From Bradyrhizobium sp. U87765 SZCCT0048 (lineage in GTDB: Bacteria > Pseudomonadota > Alphaproteobacteria > Rhizobiales > Xanthobacteraceae), in the NCBI RefSeq assembly GCF_018131225.1, contig NZ_JAFCMM010000005.1:186001-250000 (forward strand): a stretch of DNA of 64,000 nucleotides. Direction: 5' to 3'. The first letter of the stretch is position 1; every line of letters starts with the position of its first letter. The position numbers and the translations under genes were made by a program. The notes beneath the pieces were generated by a model. The model ran no database searches, was not told where the DNA came from, and saw nothing but the letters and a program-made list of their open reading frames with translations. Below, piece after piece: positions 16,978 through 25,952 of the stretch.

Positions 16978-17270
16978 AATGCGACTGGCGGCGCGCACGG
17001 GCTGGCGCGCGCGCCTCGTTAACGCCCGTCGCCGCCGGGCATCGCCGGCGCTCCGTGAAACCCCTGAGCCGCCCGGTCGTAGCTGGTCGAATGTGCCCGA
17101 CTTTCCGCGATCGCGTTAACAGAGATGTAACGCGATTCCGACAATCCGCCGCATATTCTCTTAATGCGGCAGAGTCAAAAATACCGGGCTTTTTAGGCAA
17201 AACCTCGCTTTTGCCTCGTTCCCAGCGCGTGGTCCGGCAAGGGCTGCGCACGTAACGCTCGGTTGGCGGT

Positions 17271-17561
17271 ATGTCGGACTACAGGCTCGTATCGACGGAT
17301 ATCGGTTGGATCGTCTATGCCGGCGAGGAACCGCTGCTGCTGATCTCCGAGGAAAGCCTGGCGCTGCAGATCGTCAGCGACGCCGATGCGTTGCTGCAAG
17401 TGCATCAGGCGCGCGTGACGCTGGAGAGCCTCGGGCCGCCGGTGCCGAGCCCGAACCTGCAGGCGGAGGCGCCGCTCACAGCGCCATCGCAAAACGGCGA
17501 AAGCCGGCCGCGCCGGTCACGGCCGCGAAATCCGGATGACGCTTCTCCTCGGCAAAGCTGA
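17271..17561 (+). CDS. Small hypothetical protein
   Basis: 96 residues, ATG after GGCGGT. The first about 65 residues are orderly (YRLVSTDIGWIVYAGEEPLLLISEESLALQIVSDADALLQ), predicted beta then helix; the last 30 are Arg/Pro-rich and overlap the 3' end of the convergent acetyltransferase gene by 86 bp. Such an overlap is unusual and could mean that the true gene ends earlier by a frameshift, or that the tail is read-through. No family recognised. Confidence 0.5.
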   Translation: MSDYRLVSTDIGWIVYAGEEPLLLISEESLALQIVSDADALLQVHQARVTLESLGPPVPSPNLQAEAPLTAPSQNGESRPRRSRPRNPDDASPRQS

Positions 17562-18120
17562 AGCCGGCGCGCGCATAGCTGCGCTCGGCGGCGTCGTTGC
17601 CGATGTAGAACGTGATCTGGGCGCGGGGAAAGCCGAGGTCGCGCCCCTGCGCCAGCGCATGGTCGAGCAGGCGGGCGGCGAGGCCGAGTCCGCGATGCGA
17701 GGGCCGCGTCGCGACATGTTCGATCATCCATGCGCTCTCGTCGCTGTCCATCCAGCATTGCCGCACATAGGCGCCGCGCTGCGCCACCGCGGCCTGCATC
17801 TGGTCGGTGAAGCCGGCCGCGGTCATCGTGTCCTGCACCGCCTGGCGCGCGTTGGCCATGCTGCCGGCGACCGGCAGCGCGCACAGCGCCGCGGCGGCGA
17901 CGCCGTCGTGCTCGGCGACCCAGAAATGCGACAGACGCCACCACGAGCGCACGTCTGCGGTCGTGAGGCGGCGCACGAAAGCGAGGCATTGCGCCGCGTC
18001 GAGATCAAGCGCGATATCGAAATAGCCGCGCGGCTGCTGGCCGCGCTGGGCGGCGAGAATGGTATCGGCCACGAGGTCGATGTCCGACGGGCCTGCCGCC
18101 CGGATCAACATCGTAGCCAT
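17476..18120 (-). CDS. GNAT-family N-acetyltransferase
   Basis: 214 residues. The acetyl-CoA-binding motif A is VATRPSHRGLGLAARLLDHAL (R/Q-x-x-G-x-G/A pattern), motif B follows as FYIGNDAAERSYARAGFSFAEE, and the N-terminus begins IRAAGPSDIDLVADT as usual. The ATG at 18118-18120 follows GAGGGAGG. It lies 11 bp after the oxidoreductase gene on the same strand, so they are likely co-transcribed. Substrate unknown. Confidence 0.85.
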   Translation of the reverse strand: MATMLIRAAGPSDIDLVADTILAAQRGQQPRGYFDIALDLDAAQCLAFVRRLTTADVRSWWRLSHFWVAEHDGVAAAALCALPVAGSMANARQAVQDTMTAAGFTDQMQAAVAQRGAYVRQCWMDSDESAWMIEHVATRPSHRGLGLAARLLDHALAQGRDLGFPRAQITFYIGNDAAERSYARAGFSFAEEKRHPDFAAVTGAAGFRRFAMAL

Positions 18121-18131
18121 ACTCGCCTCCC

Positions 18132-19208
18132 TCACTGGCCCGCGGGCTGCCAGCTGCCATATTTGGGATGATCGCTGGCGATCGGCAGCGCGATCGGCGC
18201 GCCGGTCTCGGCGCTGTGATAGAGCGCCGTGATCAACTCCAGCGAACGCCGGGCGTCGGCGATCGTCACCGGCGGTGGGCTGCCGCTTTCGAGCGCGGCA
18301 TGGTAGGCGTTCATCAGGCCCTCGAAACGCGAGGCGACGAACGTCCAGTTGGCGAGCGCCGCGTCGATGCGCGCCTTCGCCTCGGGTGAGGCCGGCAGGA
18401 TCTGCCAGGGGTCGTCGCCCGGCGCGTAAGGCGATTGCGAGCTCTCGAAAGTGACGTGCTCGAAGCTCAGGCGCAGCCGGCTGATCTCGTTGGCCGATCC
18501 CAGCGTGACCGCGAGCGCGGCGAGCGCGCCGCTCTGCATCTGCAGGCTGGCGACGGCACAATCCTCGACCTCGATGGTGTTGACCAGCGTCGCGGTGCGA
18601 GCGAACACCGAGGCGATGTCGCCCATCAGATAGGTGAGGATGTCGTGGACGTGGATGGCATGGGTCAAAAGCGCGCCGCCAAGCTCGGTCGCGCGCTTGC
18701 CGCGCCAGGGCACGGCATAATAGTCGGGACCACGACGCCATGCGGTCTCGACGCTGGCAAGATAAGGCTTACCGGCAAGGCCGCTGGCGATGATGTGCCG
18801 GGCCTTCTGCAGGCCGTTGCCATAACGGTACTGGAAGATCGGCATGAGCGTGCCGCGCGCGGCCGCCTGCGCCGCGGCGAGACGATCGACCTCGGCGAGC
18901 GAGCCGACCAGCGGCTTTTCGCAGAGGACATGCTTGCCGGCGGCGAGCGCCTGCAGCGCCTGCGGCAGATGCAGCGTCGGCGGGGTGGCGATGTCGACGA
19001 TGTCGATGTCGTCCATCGCCAGCACCTCGTCGAACGAGATGGTGCGGCGCGGCACCTTGAACTCGTCGCCGACGGCTGCAAGACGCTCCTCATTGAGATC
19101 GCACAGCGCGCGAACCTCGAACTTGTCGGCAAGGCGGGCGTAGCCTTCCTCGATATGGGCACGGCCAATCCCGCATCCGATCACCGCGACTGTCCAGCGT
19201 TTGGGCAT
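18132..19208 (-). CDS. Gfo/Idh/MocA-family oxidoreductase
   Basis: 358 residues. N-terminal Rossmann domain VAVIGCGIGRAHIEEGY (GxGxxG); dinucleotide-domain end with HVLCEKPLVGS, the conserved EKP motif whose Lys is catalytic; C-terminal substrate domain with GGALLTHAIHVHDILTYLMG, which keeps the active-site His. Members oxidise sugars and cyclitols with NAD(P). It lies downstream of a sugar-type ABC importer with a second family member, so a role in metabolising the imported carbohydrate is likely. The ATG at 19206-19208 was chosen over an upstream start that lies inside a repeat. Confidence 0.87.
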   Translation of the reverse strand: MPKRWTVAVIGCGIGRAHIEEGYARLADKFEVRALCDLNEERLAAVGDEFKVPRRTISFDEVLAMDDIDIVDIATPPTLHLPQALQALAAGKHVLCEKPLVGSLAEVDRLAAAQAAARGTLMPIFQYRYGNGLQKARHIIASGLAGKPYLASVETAWRRGPDYYAVPWRGKRATELGGALLTHAIHVHDILTYLMGDIASVFARTATLVNTIEVEDCAVASLQMQSGALAALAVTLGSANEISRLRLSFEHVTFESSQSPYAPGDDPWQILPASPEAKARIDAALANWTFVASRFEGLMNAYHAALESGSPPPVTIADARRSLELITALYHSAETGAPIALPIASDHPKYGSWQPAGQ

Positions 19209-19273
19209 GGGGTTTTTTCTTTCTTGTTGTCGGTCTGATTTCAGCGAGGGGACTTGCGGCGGGCGCTGCCGCT

Positions 19274-19388
19274 TCTCCTCATGGTGAGGAGCGCGGCATA
19301 GCCGCGCGTCTCGAACCATGAGGCCCGGAGAGACGTGGTGGCCTCATCCTTCGAGACGGCGCGCTGCGCCTCCTCAGGATGAGGGGAG
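19274..19388. repeat. Palindromic intergenic repeat, family C
   Basis: CTCCTCATGGTGAGGAGC, GTCTCGAACCATGAGG and the inverted half CATCCTTCGAGACG, CTCCTCAGGATGAGG. It fills the gap between the two oxidoreductase genes, which may therefore be transcribed as separate or attenuated units. Confidence 0.8.
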
Positions 19389-19443
19389 AGGGCGAGCCAG
19401 CCGCGTGATCGCACCCAGCCGCGTTCGGTGTCACACCTTCCCG

Positions 19444-20448
19444 TCACGCCTTCCCCTCCGCCCTGGCCTGCGCCGTCAGCGCGAGCTCCATGGCCTTGAA
19501 GCAGCGGGCCTGCGGCATGGCGGTCTCGGTGCGGTTCTGCACATCCTCAATGAGCTGGCGGCCATAGGGCAGCTCGACCGCGCTGCAGTCGATGCGCTGC
19601 ACGCCCTTGCGGTCGGTCAGGAACAGGTGGTCGATGCCGGGCTGGCCGGCGACATCGATGTACTTGCGCAGCTCGATGGTGCCCTCGGTGCCGAGAATGG
19701 TGAGGCGGCCATCGCCCCAGGTCGGCAGGCCGTCGGGGGTGAACCAGTCGACACGGATGTAGCCGGTGACGTCGCCGGTGCGCAGCAGCATCTCGCCGAA
19801 GTCCTGCAGTTCCGGCGTTTCGGGATTGGCGCGGTTGGCGACGGTCGCCGCCACCACCTCGGCATCGAGGGCATCGGCGAAGAACAGGAACTGCTCGCAC
19901 TGGTGCGAGGCGATGTCGGTGAGCACGCCGCCGGTGCGCTCGCGGCTGTAGAACCACGCCGGCCGCGGCAGGTTCTTAAGCTTGTGGGGCCCGAGCCCCG
20001 TGGTGTTGATGACCTTGCCGACGGCGCCGGCCCTGACCAGTTCGCCGGCCTTCACAGTGCAGCGGGTCTCGAAATGCTCGGAGTAACACACCGAGTAGAT
20101 GCGCTTCGTCTCGGCCTGCACCCGGCGGACCTCGGCGAGCTGCGCCAGCGAGGTCATGCCGGGCTTGTCGCTCATGTAGTCCTTGCCATGGCGTATCACC
20201 TCGATGCCGAGCGGGGCGCGGTCGGCTGGAATGCCGGAGGAGACGATCAGCTGGATGGTGGGGTCTTCCAGCAACTGACGGCGATCGGCGATCCGCGGCG
20301 CCTGCGGATAGCGCTCGGCGAAGGGTTTTGCGAGATCGTCCTCCGGCGCATGGAAGCCGACGAACTCGGCGCCCGCACGCACCAGGCAGTCGACCTGGCC
20401 GAAAATGTGGGCGTGGTTGATGCCGATGGCGGCGAAGCGGATGGTCAT
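19444..20448 (-). CDS. Gfo/Idh/MocA-family oxidoreductase
   Basis: 334 residues. Begins IRFAAIGINHAHIFGQVDCL, a variant nucleotide-binding loop (GINHAH in place of GxGxxG). The EKP motif is replaced by SDKPG (DYMSDKPGMTS), which keeps the Lys. The C-terminal domain has GGVLTDIASHQCEQFLFF with the catalytic-region Asp and His. Sequence is clearly distinct from the other family member at 18132. It lies 180 bp downstream of the ABC permease genes on the same strand. It is probably an NAD(P)-dependent dehydrogenase for the imported sugar or a derivative. Confidence 0.85.
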   Translation of the reverse strand: MTIRFAAIGINHAHIFGQVDCLVRAGAEFVGFHAPEDDLAKPFAERYPQAPRIADRRQLLEDPTIQLIVSSGIPADRAPLGIEVIRHGKDYMSDKPGMTSLAQLAEVRRVQAETKRIYSVCYSEHFETRCTVKAGELVRAGAVGKVINTTGLGPHKLKNLPRPAWFYSRERTGGVLTDIASHQCEQFLFFADALDAEVVAATVANRANPETPELQDFGEMLLRTGDVTGYIRVDWFTPDGLPTWGDGRLTILGTEGTIELRKYIDVAGQPGIDHLFLTDRKGVQRIDCSAVELPYGRQLIEDVQNRTETAMPQARCFKAMELALTAQARAEGKA

Positions 20449-20522
20449 GTTGGTTCTGTCCTGCGGCAGCTTTTGTCGTTCGTGATTACGTCAATCGTGG
20501 TCGATGCTTATCCGCTGATAGG

Positions 20523-20555
20523 GCGTCATGGCCGGGACAAGCCCGGCCATGACGC
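20523..20555. repeat. Perfect hairpin, short palindromic repeat
   Basis: Perfect 14-bp stem GCGTCATGGCCGGG / CCCGGCCATGACGC with loop ACAAG. It resembles the outer arms of the family B repeat joined directly, a minimal form. No T-run follows, so it is more likely a repeat element than an intrinsic terminator, although it lies just after the permease operon. Confidence 0.8.
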
Positions 20556-20627
20556 ATCATATGATGCAGGCGTCTGACGAAACCATGACGCTTGCGAGCG
20601 ATGGCCTGCCTCATCGTTGAACATCAC

Positions 20628-21518
20628 TCACCCCTTCAGCCCCGTGGTGGCGATGCCGTTGATCAGCAGGCGCTGGAACGCGAGGAAGAAGGCGAACACC
20701 GGCAGCAGCGTCAGGGTCGACATCGCGAACAGCGCGCCCCAGTCCGATTTGCCGGTGGAATCGACGAAGCTGCGCAGGCCCAGCTGCACCGTGTAGCCGT
20801 TCATGTCGTTGAGATAGACGAGGGGGCCGAAGAAATCGTCCCAGGTCCAGATGAAGGTGAAGATCGCGGCGGTGGCCAGCGCCGGCAGCGCCAGCGGCAG
20901 GATCACCATCCAGTAGATCCGCCACGGGCCGCAGCCGTCGATCATCGCGGCTTCGTCCAGCTCGCGCGGGATCGAGCGGAAGAACTGCACCAGCAGGAAG
21001 ATGAAGAAGGCATCGGCGGCGAGGAACTTCGGGACAATCAGCGGCAGGAAGGTGCCGACCCAGTCGAGGTTGAGGAACAGAACGTATTGCGGGATCAGCG
21101 TGACGTGATACGGCAGCATCAAGGTGCCGAGCATCAGCGCGAACCAGATCTTCTGCCCCCGGAACTTGAGGCGGGCAAAGGCATAGGCGGTGAGCGAACA
21201 CGACAGCACGTTGCCGACGACGCAGCTCAGCGACACGATCAGCGAGTTGATGAAGAACTGGCCGAACGACACCTGCAGGCCGGACCATCCGCGGCGGTAG
21301 GCGTCAAGGCTGAAGCTCGAGGGCCACAGCGAGGCGCTGGCGAAGATCTCGCTGTCCGGCTTGAACGAGCTCGCCAGCATCCACAGCAGCGGATAGAGCA
21401 TCGCCAGCGAGGCGGCGCACAGCACCACGTGATAGACGAGGCTGCGCCCGGCGCCGCGCGGCGCGCCCTGCGCCGGATCGTCGAGGTCGTGTTGGCGCGG
21501 GATGGGGACGTCAGCCAT
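20628..21518 (-). CDS. Carbohydrate ABC transporter permease, MalG type
   Basis: 296 residues, six membrane segments after a 25-residue cytoplasmic start. The EAA loop that contacts the ATPase reads ELDEAAMIDGCGPWRIYWMVILPLALPALA, diagnostic of the sugar (CUT1) permeases. The C-terminus FQRLLINGIATTGLKG is the usual MalG ending. It overlaps the partner permease by 8 bp (ATG inside the upstream gene), indicating coupled translation. No ATP-binding subunit gene is present in the cluster, so a shared MsmK/MalK-like ATPase encoded elsewhere is required. Confidence 0.9.
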   Translation of the reverse strand: MADVPIPRQHDLDDPAQGAPRGAGRSLVYHVVLCAASLAMLYPLLWMLASSFKPDSEIFASASLWPSSFSLDAYRRGWSGLQVSFGQFFINSLIVSLSCVVGNVLSCSLTAYAFARLKFRGQKIWFALMLGTLMLPYHVTLIPQYVLFLNLDWVGTFLPLIVPKFLAADAFFIFLLVQFFRSIPRELDEAAMIDGCGPWRIYWMVILPLALPALATAAIFTFIWTWDDFFGPLVYLNDMNGYTVQLGLRSFVDSTGKSDWGALFAMSTLTLLPVFAFFLAFQRLLINGIATTGLKG

Positions 21519-22449
21519 CGTAGTGCACCCAGTAGCGCGAGGACAGGAACGCGAGCGCGGTGAAGGCGGCGATGATCACCACCAGGATCCAGGCCAGCGC
21601 CGAGGCGTAGCCCATGCGGAAGTAGGCGAACGCCTCCTGGTAGAGATAGAGCGTATAGAACAGCGTCGAGTCGATGGGGCCTCCGCTGCCGCCGCTGATG
21701 ATGAACGCCGGGGTGAACGCCTTGAACGCCTCGATCGTCTGCACCACGGCGTTGAAGAACACCACCGGAGTGAGCAGCGGCAGGGTGATGCGCCAGAACT
21801 GCTGGCGGCGGCTGGCGCCGTCGATCTCGGCGGCCTCATAGACGTCGCGCGGGATCTGGCGCAGCCCGGCGAGAAAGATGATCATCGGCGAGCCGAACTG
21901 CCAGATGCTGAGCGCCACCAGCGTGTACAGCGAGTAGTCGGGATCGGAGATCCAGCTCGGGCCGGTGATGCCGAACACGCCGAGAAACTGGTTGAGCAGG
22001 CCGTCGCCGGCGAACAGCTGCCGCCATAGCACGGCGATGGCGACGCTCGCGCCGATCAGCGAGGGCAGGTAGAACAGCGCGCGGTACAGCGGCAGGCCGC
22101 GGATGCCTTTATTGAGGACCACGGCGACCAGCAGCGCGAAGGCGAGCTTCAGCGGCACCGCCAGCACGACATAAAGAAACGTGACATGCATCGCGGCGAC
22201 GAATTTCGGATCGTTGGTGGCGATGCGGACGTAGTTCGCCGCGCCAATCCATTTCGGCGTTCCCAGCAGGTCGAAGTCGGTGAAAGAGAGATAGAGCGAG
22301 ATCAAGGCTGGCCCGAGGGTGAGGCCGAAGAAGCCGAGCAGCCAGGGGGTGAGGAAGAGATATCCGGCCGCGCTGCCGCGCCAGTCGGCGCCCTCTGACG
22401 CCTCTCTGGCGATGGGCCGCGGCGCGGTGTCAGTCAGCGTGCTGGTCAT
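21511..22449 (-). CDS. Carbohydrate ABC transporter permease, MalF type
   Basis: 312 residues with six membrane segments; the first about 25 residues are cytoplasmic. The EAA loop is DVYEAAEIDGASRRQQFWRITLPLLTP, and the segment LFYLPSLIGASVAIAVLWRQLF is characteristic of CUT1 MalF-like subunits, although without the extra large periplasmic P2 loop of E. coli MalF. Pairs with the permease gene downstream and the binding protein upstream. Confidence 0.9.
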   Translation of the reverse strand: MTSTLTDTAPRPIAREASEGADWRGSAAGYLFLTPWLLGFFGLTLGPALISLYLSFTDFDLLGTPKWIGAANYVRIATNDPKFVAAMHVTFLYVVLAVPLKLAFALLVAVVLNKGIRGLPLYRALFYLPSLIGASVAIAVLWRQLFAGDGLLNQFLGVFGITGPSWISDPDYSLYTLVALSIWQFGSPMIIFLAGLRQIPRDVYEAAEIDGASRRQQFWRITLPLLTPVVFFNAVVQTIEAFKAFTPAFIISGGSGGPIDSTLFYTLYLYQEAFAYFRMGYASALAWILVVIIAAFTALAFLSSRYWVHYDG

Positions 22450-22500
22450 CCGGCGTCACCATGTCCAATCGAGGCATCATGCTGTGCGTTCCGTTGTGAG

Positions 22501-22674
22501 CCGTCATCCTGAGGTGCGAGCGCAGCGAGCCTCGAAGGATGAACGGCCCGTGCGGGAGGCCCTGGCCGTCGCCCTTCGAGGGCCTCGCTTCGCACGTAAG
22601 TCGGGTTTACCCGACTTACGTCTTTAAGAAGAACGCAATTCGGCAAAGCCGAATTGCTATGCTCAGGGTGACGG
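22501..22674. repeat. Family C intergenic repeat carrying a nested two-hairpin insertion
   Basis: The outer element is family C (GTCATCCTGAGGTGCGAG ... CTCGAAGGATGA ... CCCTTCGAGG ... CTCAGGGTGACGG). Its right half is split at about 22594-22660 by a distinct AT-richer sequence with two perfect hairpins: ACGTAAGTCGGG/CCCGACTTACGT (22594-22621, loop TTTA) and GCAATTCGGC/GCCGAATTGC (22635-22657, loop AAA), joined by CTTTAAGAAGAAC. The whole lies between the binding-protein and permease genes, where it may lower downstream expression. Confidence 0.8.
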
Positions 22675-22731
22675 GTTGGGTGCTTCGGCTGCCGTTGTTC
22701 CTCCAGCCTCACCCCAGCGCTGCCTCCAGCC

Positions 22732-24051
22732 TCACCCGCGCGCGAGCACGGCGGCGCTGTCGGTGACGAACTGCCTGGCGCCGTCGGCGGGCGTCAATTT
22801 GCCGAAGCCGATCTGCTCGTTGACGCGCTGCAGGATGGTCTGGATCTCGCCGGCGCCGCGTGGTGGCGGCGGCGGCAGCGGGCCGACCTTGTCGGTGATG
22901 AGCGTGATGTAGTCGGCCATGGCGCGGCCGAGGTCGTCGAGGGTCGGCGCCACCGCCTTGCGCAGGGCGTCCGAGGGCGGCACGCCGCGCTCGACGCCGA
23001 GCAGCTTGCCGGCCTCGATATCGCTGACAAAGTAGCTGACGAGCTTCGCCGCCGCCTCCTGCTGCTTCGACTGCGCCGACACGCTCCACATCATCGCCGG
23101 CTTGAGGTACTGGCCGGGTTTCGCCGTCTTGCCGCCGTCGGGATAGGTCGACAGTCCCAGCTTGCTCTTGTTGAGCGCCTGGAAGCCGACGAGCTGGTTG
23201 GAGTGGGCGAACGCCATCGCCGCCTTGCCGAGCGTGAGCAGGCTGGAATCGATCTCGCCGCGGTCGAGGGCCTGGACGTCTGGGGCGGCGCAGCCGCCGC
23301 GCTTGCGCAGGTCCTGCCAGAACGAGAACCATTCGGTCATGTCGGCGGCGTCGTAGCCGAGCTTGCCCTCGGGCGTGTACAGCGACTTGCCGCGCTGGGC
23401 GAGCCAGACCTCGAGGCCGGGTTCCTCGCGGCCGCCATCGGCGATGCCGGTGAAGCGGTCGCGCCTGGCGGCCTTGCTGATCTCGACCGCGAGGTCGCCG
23501 ATCTCCGCCCAGGTCATGTCCCAGGTCGGCTCCTTGAGGCCAAGCTTCTGGATCAGGTCCTTGTCATAGACCATGGCAGTGGAGTTCAGCCCGAGGCTGA
23601 CGCCATAGATCTTGCCGTCGACCTTGCCGCTGTCGATCGCCGGCTTGCTGAAGTCGCCGAGGTTGAGGGAGGCGGGTACATAGCCGTCGAGCGGCGCCAG
23701 CGCGCCGCGGCGCGCGTACTCGAAGATGTAGCGATAGTCCATCTGGATGACGTCGGCGGCGTTGCGGCCGGCGGTCTGGGTGGCGAGGCGGGGCCAGTAG
23801 TCGGTCCAGCCCAGGGATTCGCCGGTGATGGTCACGCCGGGATGGGCCTGCTGGTAGAGCTTGTTGACCTTGTCGGTGCGTTCCGCCCGCTCCTTGGAGC
23901 CCCACCAGAACATCCGTAGCCGCTGCTCGCCCTGGGCGAAGCCGGAGCGGCTGCCGAGGGTGGTCAGCGCGGCGCTGCCGAGTGCGGCAGACAAGCCGGC
24001 GCCGAGCACCGATCGACGCGAAAGCGGGCCACCGCCGAAGGCGTTGGTCAT
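22732..24051 (-). CDS. Carbohydrate ABC transporter substrate-binding protein
   Basis: 439 residues. The N-terminus LSRRSVLGAGLSAALG is a twin-arginine (Tat) signal, with cleavage after GFAQ near residue 40. The mature part follows the family 1 extracellular solute-binding protein fold: RMFWWGSKERAERTDKVNKLYQQAHPGV, then DVIQMDYRYIFEYARRGALAPLD, and GIADGGREEPGLEVWLAQRG. Located in the periplasm; delivers a sugar or sugar-like solute to the two CUT1 permeases. The neighbouring Gfo/Idh/MocA dehydrogenases suggest a polyol, inositol or rare sugar; specificity cannot be read from sequence. Confidence 0.88.
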   Translation of the reverse strand: MTNAFGGGPLSRRSVLGAGLSAALGSAALTTLGSRSGFAQGEQRLRMFWWGSKERAERTDKVNKLYQQAHPGVTITGESLGWTDYWPRLATQTAGRNAADVIQMDYRYIFEYARRGALAPLDGYVPASLNLGDFSKPAIDSGKVDGKIYGVSLGLNSTAMVYDKDLIQKLGLKEPTWDMTWAEIGDLAVEISKAARRDRFTGIADGGREEPGLEVWLAQRGKSLYTPEGKLGYDAADMTEWFSFWQDLRKRGGCAAPDVQALDRGEIDSSLLTLGKAAMAFAHSNQLVGFQALNKSKLGLSTYPDGGKTAKPGQYLKPAMMWSVSAQSKQQEAAAKLVSYFVSDIEAGKLLGVERGVPPSDALRKAVAPTLDDLGRAMADYITLITDKVGPLPPPPPRGAGEIQTILQRVNEQIGFGKLTPADGARQFVTDSAAVLARG

Positions 24052-24189
24052 GGCGTCATCTCCCTGTCATTGGCTGGGACCCATGCGGGCCCCGTCCGGC
24101 TTCGAGCCGGATCTTCGCTGACAGGTTGCGCAACTTGCCGGCCTTTGACAAGGGCCGGCGGCAGGGATCAGGGAGAGTTCAGGCAGGGA

Positions 24190-24423
24190 TCAACCGGCGT
24201 GATGGCCGGGATCGACCGGGCGCAGCCACGGCCGCATGGCGGGGCGAGCGCCGCCGCGGGTGGTGTTGAGCAGGTTGCACACGGTGCGGGCGTGGGACTC
24301 GGCGAGGCCATACAGGCTGTTCGCGCCGAACGAGGCAAAGTCGTCGCGTTCGCAGTCCCACACCACCCATGAATCGGTGGGGTCGCGAAACATCTCGAAA
24401 CGCGTGCCGCCTGCCATCGTCAT
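24190..24423 (-). CDS. Small conserved hypothetical protein
   Basis: 77 residues. ATG after GGGAGG; an alternative ATG lies two codons in. The body FRDPTDSWVVWDCERDDFASFGANSLYGLAESHARTVCNLLN looks like a small globular alpha/beta protein, with an Arg-Gly-Pro-rich tail. It stands between the sugar binding-protein gene and an MFS gene. Not recognised as a named family; reading-frame, RBS and amino-acid composition support it as real. Confidence 0.6.
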   Translation of the reverse strand: MTMAGGTRFEMFRDPTDSWVVWDCERDDFASFGANSLYGLAESHARTVCNLLNTTRGGARPAMRPWLRPVDPGHHAG

Positions 24424-24621
24424 CAGCCTCCCGTCGCTATCTTATGTGTAGCGAGCGGACCATAGCCGACGGCGCCGATTTGTCATCTGCTGAAATTTGA
24501 AAGAGCTGGGGAATAAAGCGCGCGTGCGCGTGGTCGTTGTATATCCGACACGCATGACGCGTGGCGCCGGCCGGCGGCGCCACGCGGTCGGGGTCGAGGC
24601 GGCGCGGGCCCGCTCGCGGCG

Positions 24622-25857
24622 TCAGCGTACGGTTCGCGACATAGCGCGGCCATCGAGGCCGAGCGCTAGCACGGCGCCGATCACCGACAGCAGGGTGATC
24701 TGCACGAGGCCGGCCTGGCTCCAGCCGGCGAGGCTGGCGATGAAGCCGATGAGATAGCCGGCGATGGCCGCTGCGCCATAGAGGCTGGTGACGAACACGC
24801 CGGAGGCGCGTCCCGCCAGCGCACCATCGACCGCCTTCACATGGGAGCCGGCGAGGTTGACGTAGATGGTGCCGCTGACGATGAAGCCCCACAGGAACGA
24901 CAGCGCGGCGTGCGCGGCAAAGCTCTGGGCAACCGCGAACAGCAGGAAGCCGAGCGCCGCGGCGCCGAGGAAGGCGAGGCCGAAGACGGCGCGCGGCGAG
25001 AAGCGGTCGCCGAACCAGCCGCCGATCAGCGAGCACAGCACGCCGAGGCCATAGATGCTCATGATGGCGCCGGTGTCGGCGGGGGCGACATGGAGCTGCT
25101 CGCGCAGGAAGGTCGGATACATGCCGAGATAGCCGTAGATGATCAGGCCACCGATCAGGCTGAGCAGCGTCAGGATCACGGTGTTGCGGTTGAACAGCGT
25201 GGTGGCGCCGCCGACCACCTGCGTGCCGTGGGCGCGGCGCTGCACCTCGGTGATCGCCGGACGCACCGCCACGGCGATCACGCCCATGGCGACGAAGCCG
25301 ATGATGCCGAACGCCACGATCGGGCCGTGCCAGGAGCCGTGGAAGCTGAGCACGATGCCGGCGAGCAGCGGCCCGACGATGGCGCCGACGCCGAACGAGG
25401 CATTGATGGCGCCGACCGCGACGCCGCGATAGCGCGTGAACGATGTCGTGGCGATGGCGATGAGAGCTGTGAGTTGCATCGCCTCGCCAATGCCGGTGGC
25501 GGCGCGGTAGATCAGCATGTCGGCGAAGCCGGTGGCGAACGCGGTCAGCACGGTGCCGGCGGAGAAGATCGCGATGCCGATCTGCAGCACGGCCTTGCGC
25601 GAGGTGCGCGCCAGCAGGTAGCCGGTCGGCCAGCCGGCGACAGCCATGCCGAGCGTGAAGATGGTGGAGAGGAGCCCGGTGTCGGCGAGCGAGAAGCCGT
25701 ATTCCTTGCGCACGTCCGCGGCGAGCAGCGGGAAGATCTGCCGGTCCATGGCGTTGATGACGTAGGAGGCGAGCAGCAGGCCGAACATCGCGAGCATTGC
25801 GACGCCGGGCGAGGCATCGTCGCGCGCATGCGGAATGGCGTCCGTATCGGTGGTCAT
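24622..25857 (-). CDS. MFS transporter
   Basis: 411 residues, 12 membrane segments. The loop 2-3 signature appears as GWPTGYLLARTSRKAVLQIG, and the fifth segment has GAINASFGVGAIVGPLLAG. GGGAGG stands 7 bp before the ATG at 25855-25857. It follows, on the same strand and after 95 bp, the deacetylase-like gene and the FAH-family gene, so the three are a likely unit for uptake and hydrolysis of an organic acid or amide controlled by the divergent GntR regulator. Confidence 0.86.
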   Translation of the reverse strand: MTTDTDAIPHARDDASPGVAMLAMFGLLLASYVINAMDRQIFPLLAADVRKEYGFSLADTGLLSTIFTLGMAVAGWPTGYLLARTSRKAVLQIGIAIFSAGTVLTAFATGFADMLIYRAATGIGEAMQLTALIAIATTSFTRYRGVAVGAINASFGVGAIVGPLLAGIVLSFHGSWHGPIVAFGIIGFVAMGVIAVAVRPAITEVQRRAHGTQVVGGATTLFNRNTVILTLLSLIGGLIIYGYLGMYPTFLREQLHVAPADTGAIMSIYGLGVLCSLIGGWFGDRFSPRAVFGLAFLGAAALGFLLFAVAQSFAAHAALSFLWGFIVSGTIYVNLAGSHVKAVDGALAGRASGVFVTSLYGAAAIAGYLIGFIASLAGWSQAGLVQITLLSVIGAVLALGLDGRAMSRTVR

Positions 25858-25952
25858 GGCAATCCTCCCGATCCCTTGCGTCGATGGCGGGGATCGCTTG
25901 TTGTTGATGTTGATGAGGCGCCGCGGCGGTCCGGCCGCCGCGGCTGCAAGCG

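Noticed and set aside
20523..20555. Perfect hairpin as an intrinsic terminator
   Set aside because: There is no T-run after it and its arms match the outer arms of the dispersed family B repeat, so it was called a repeat.
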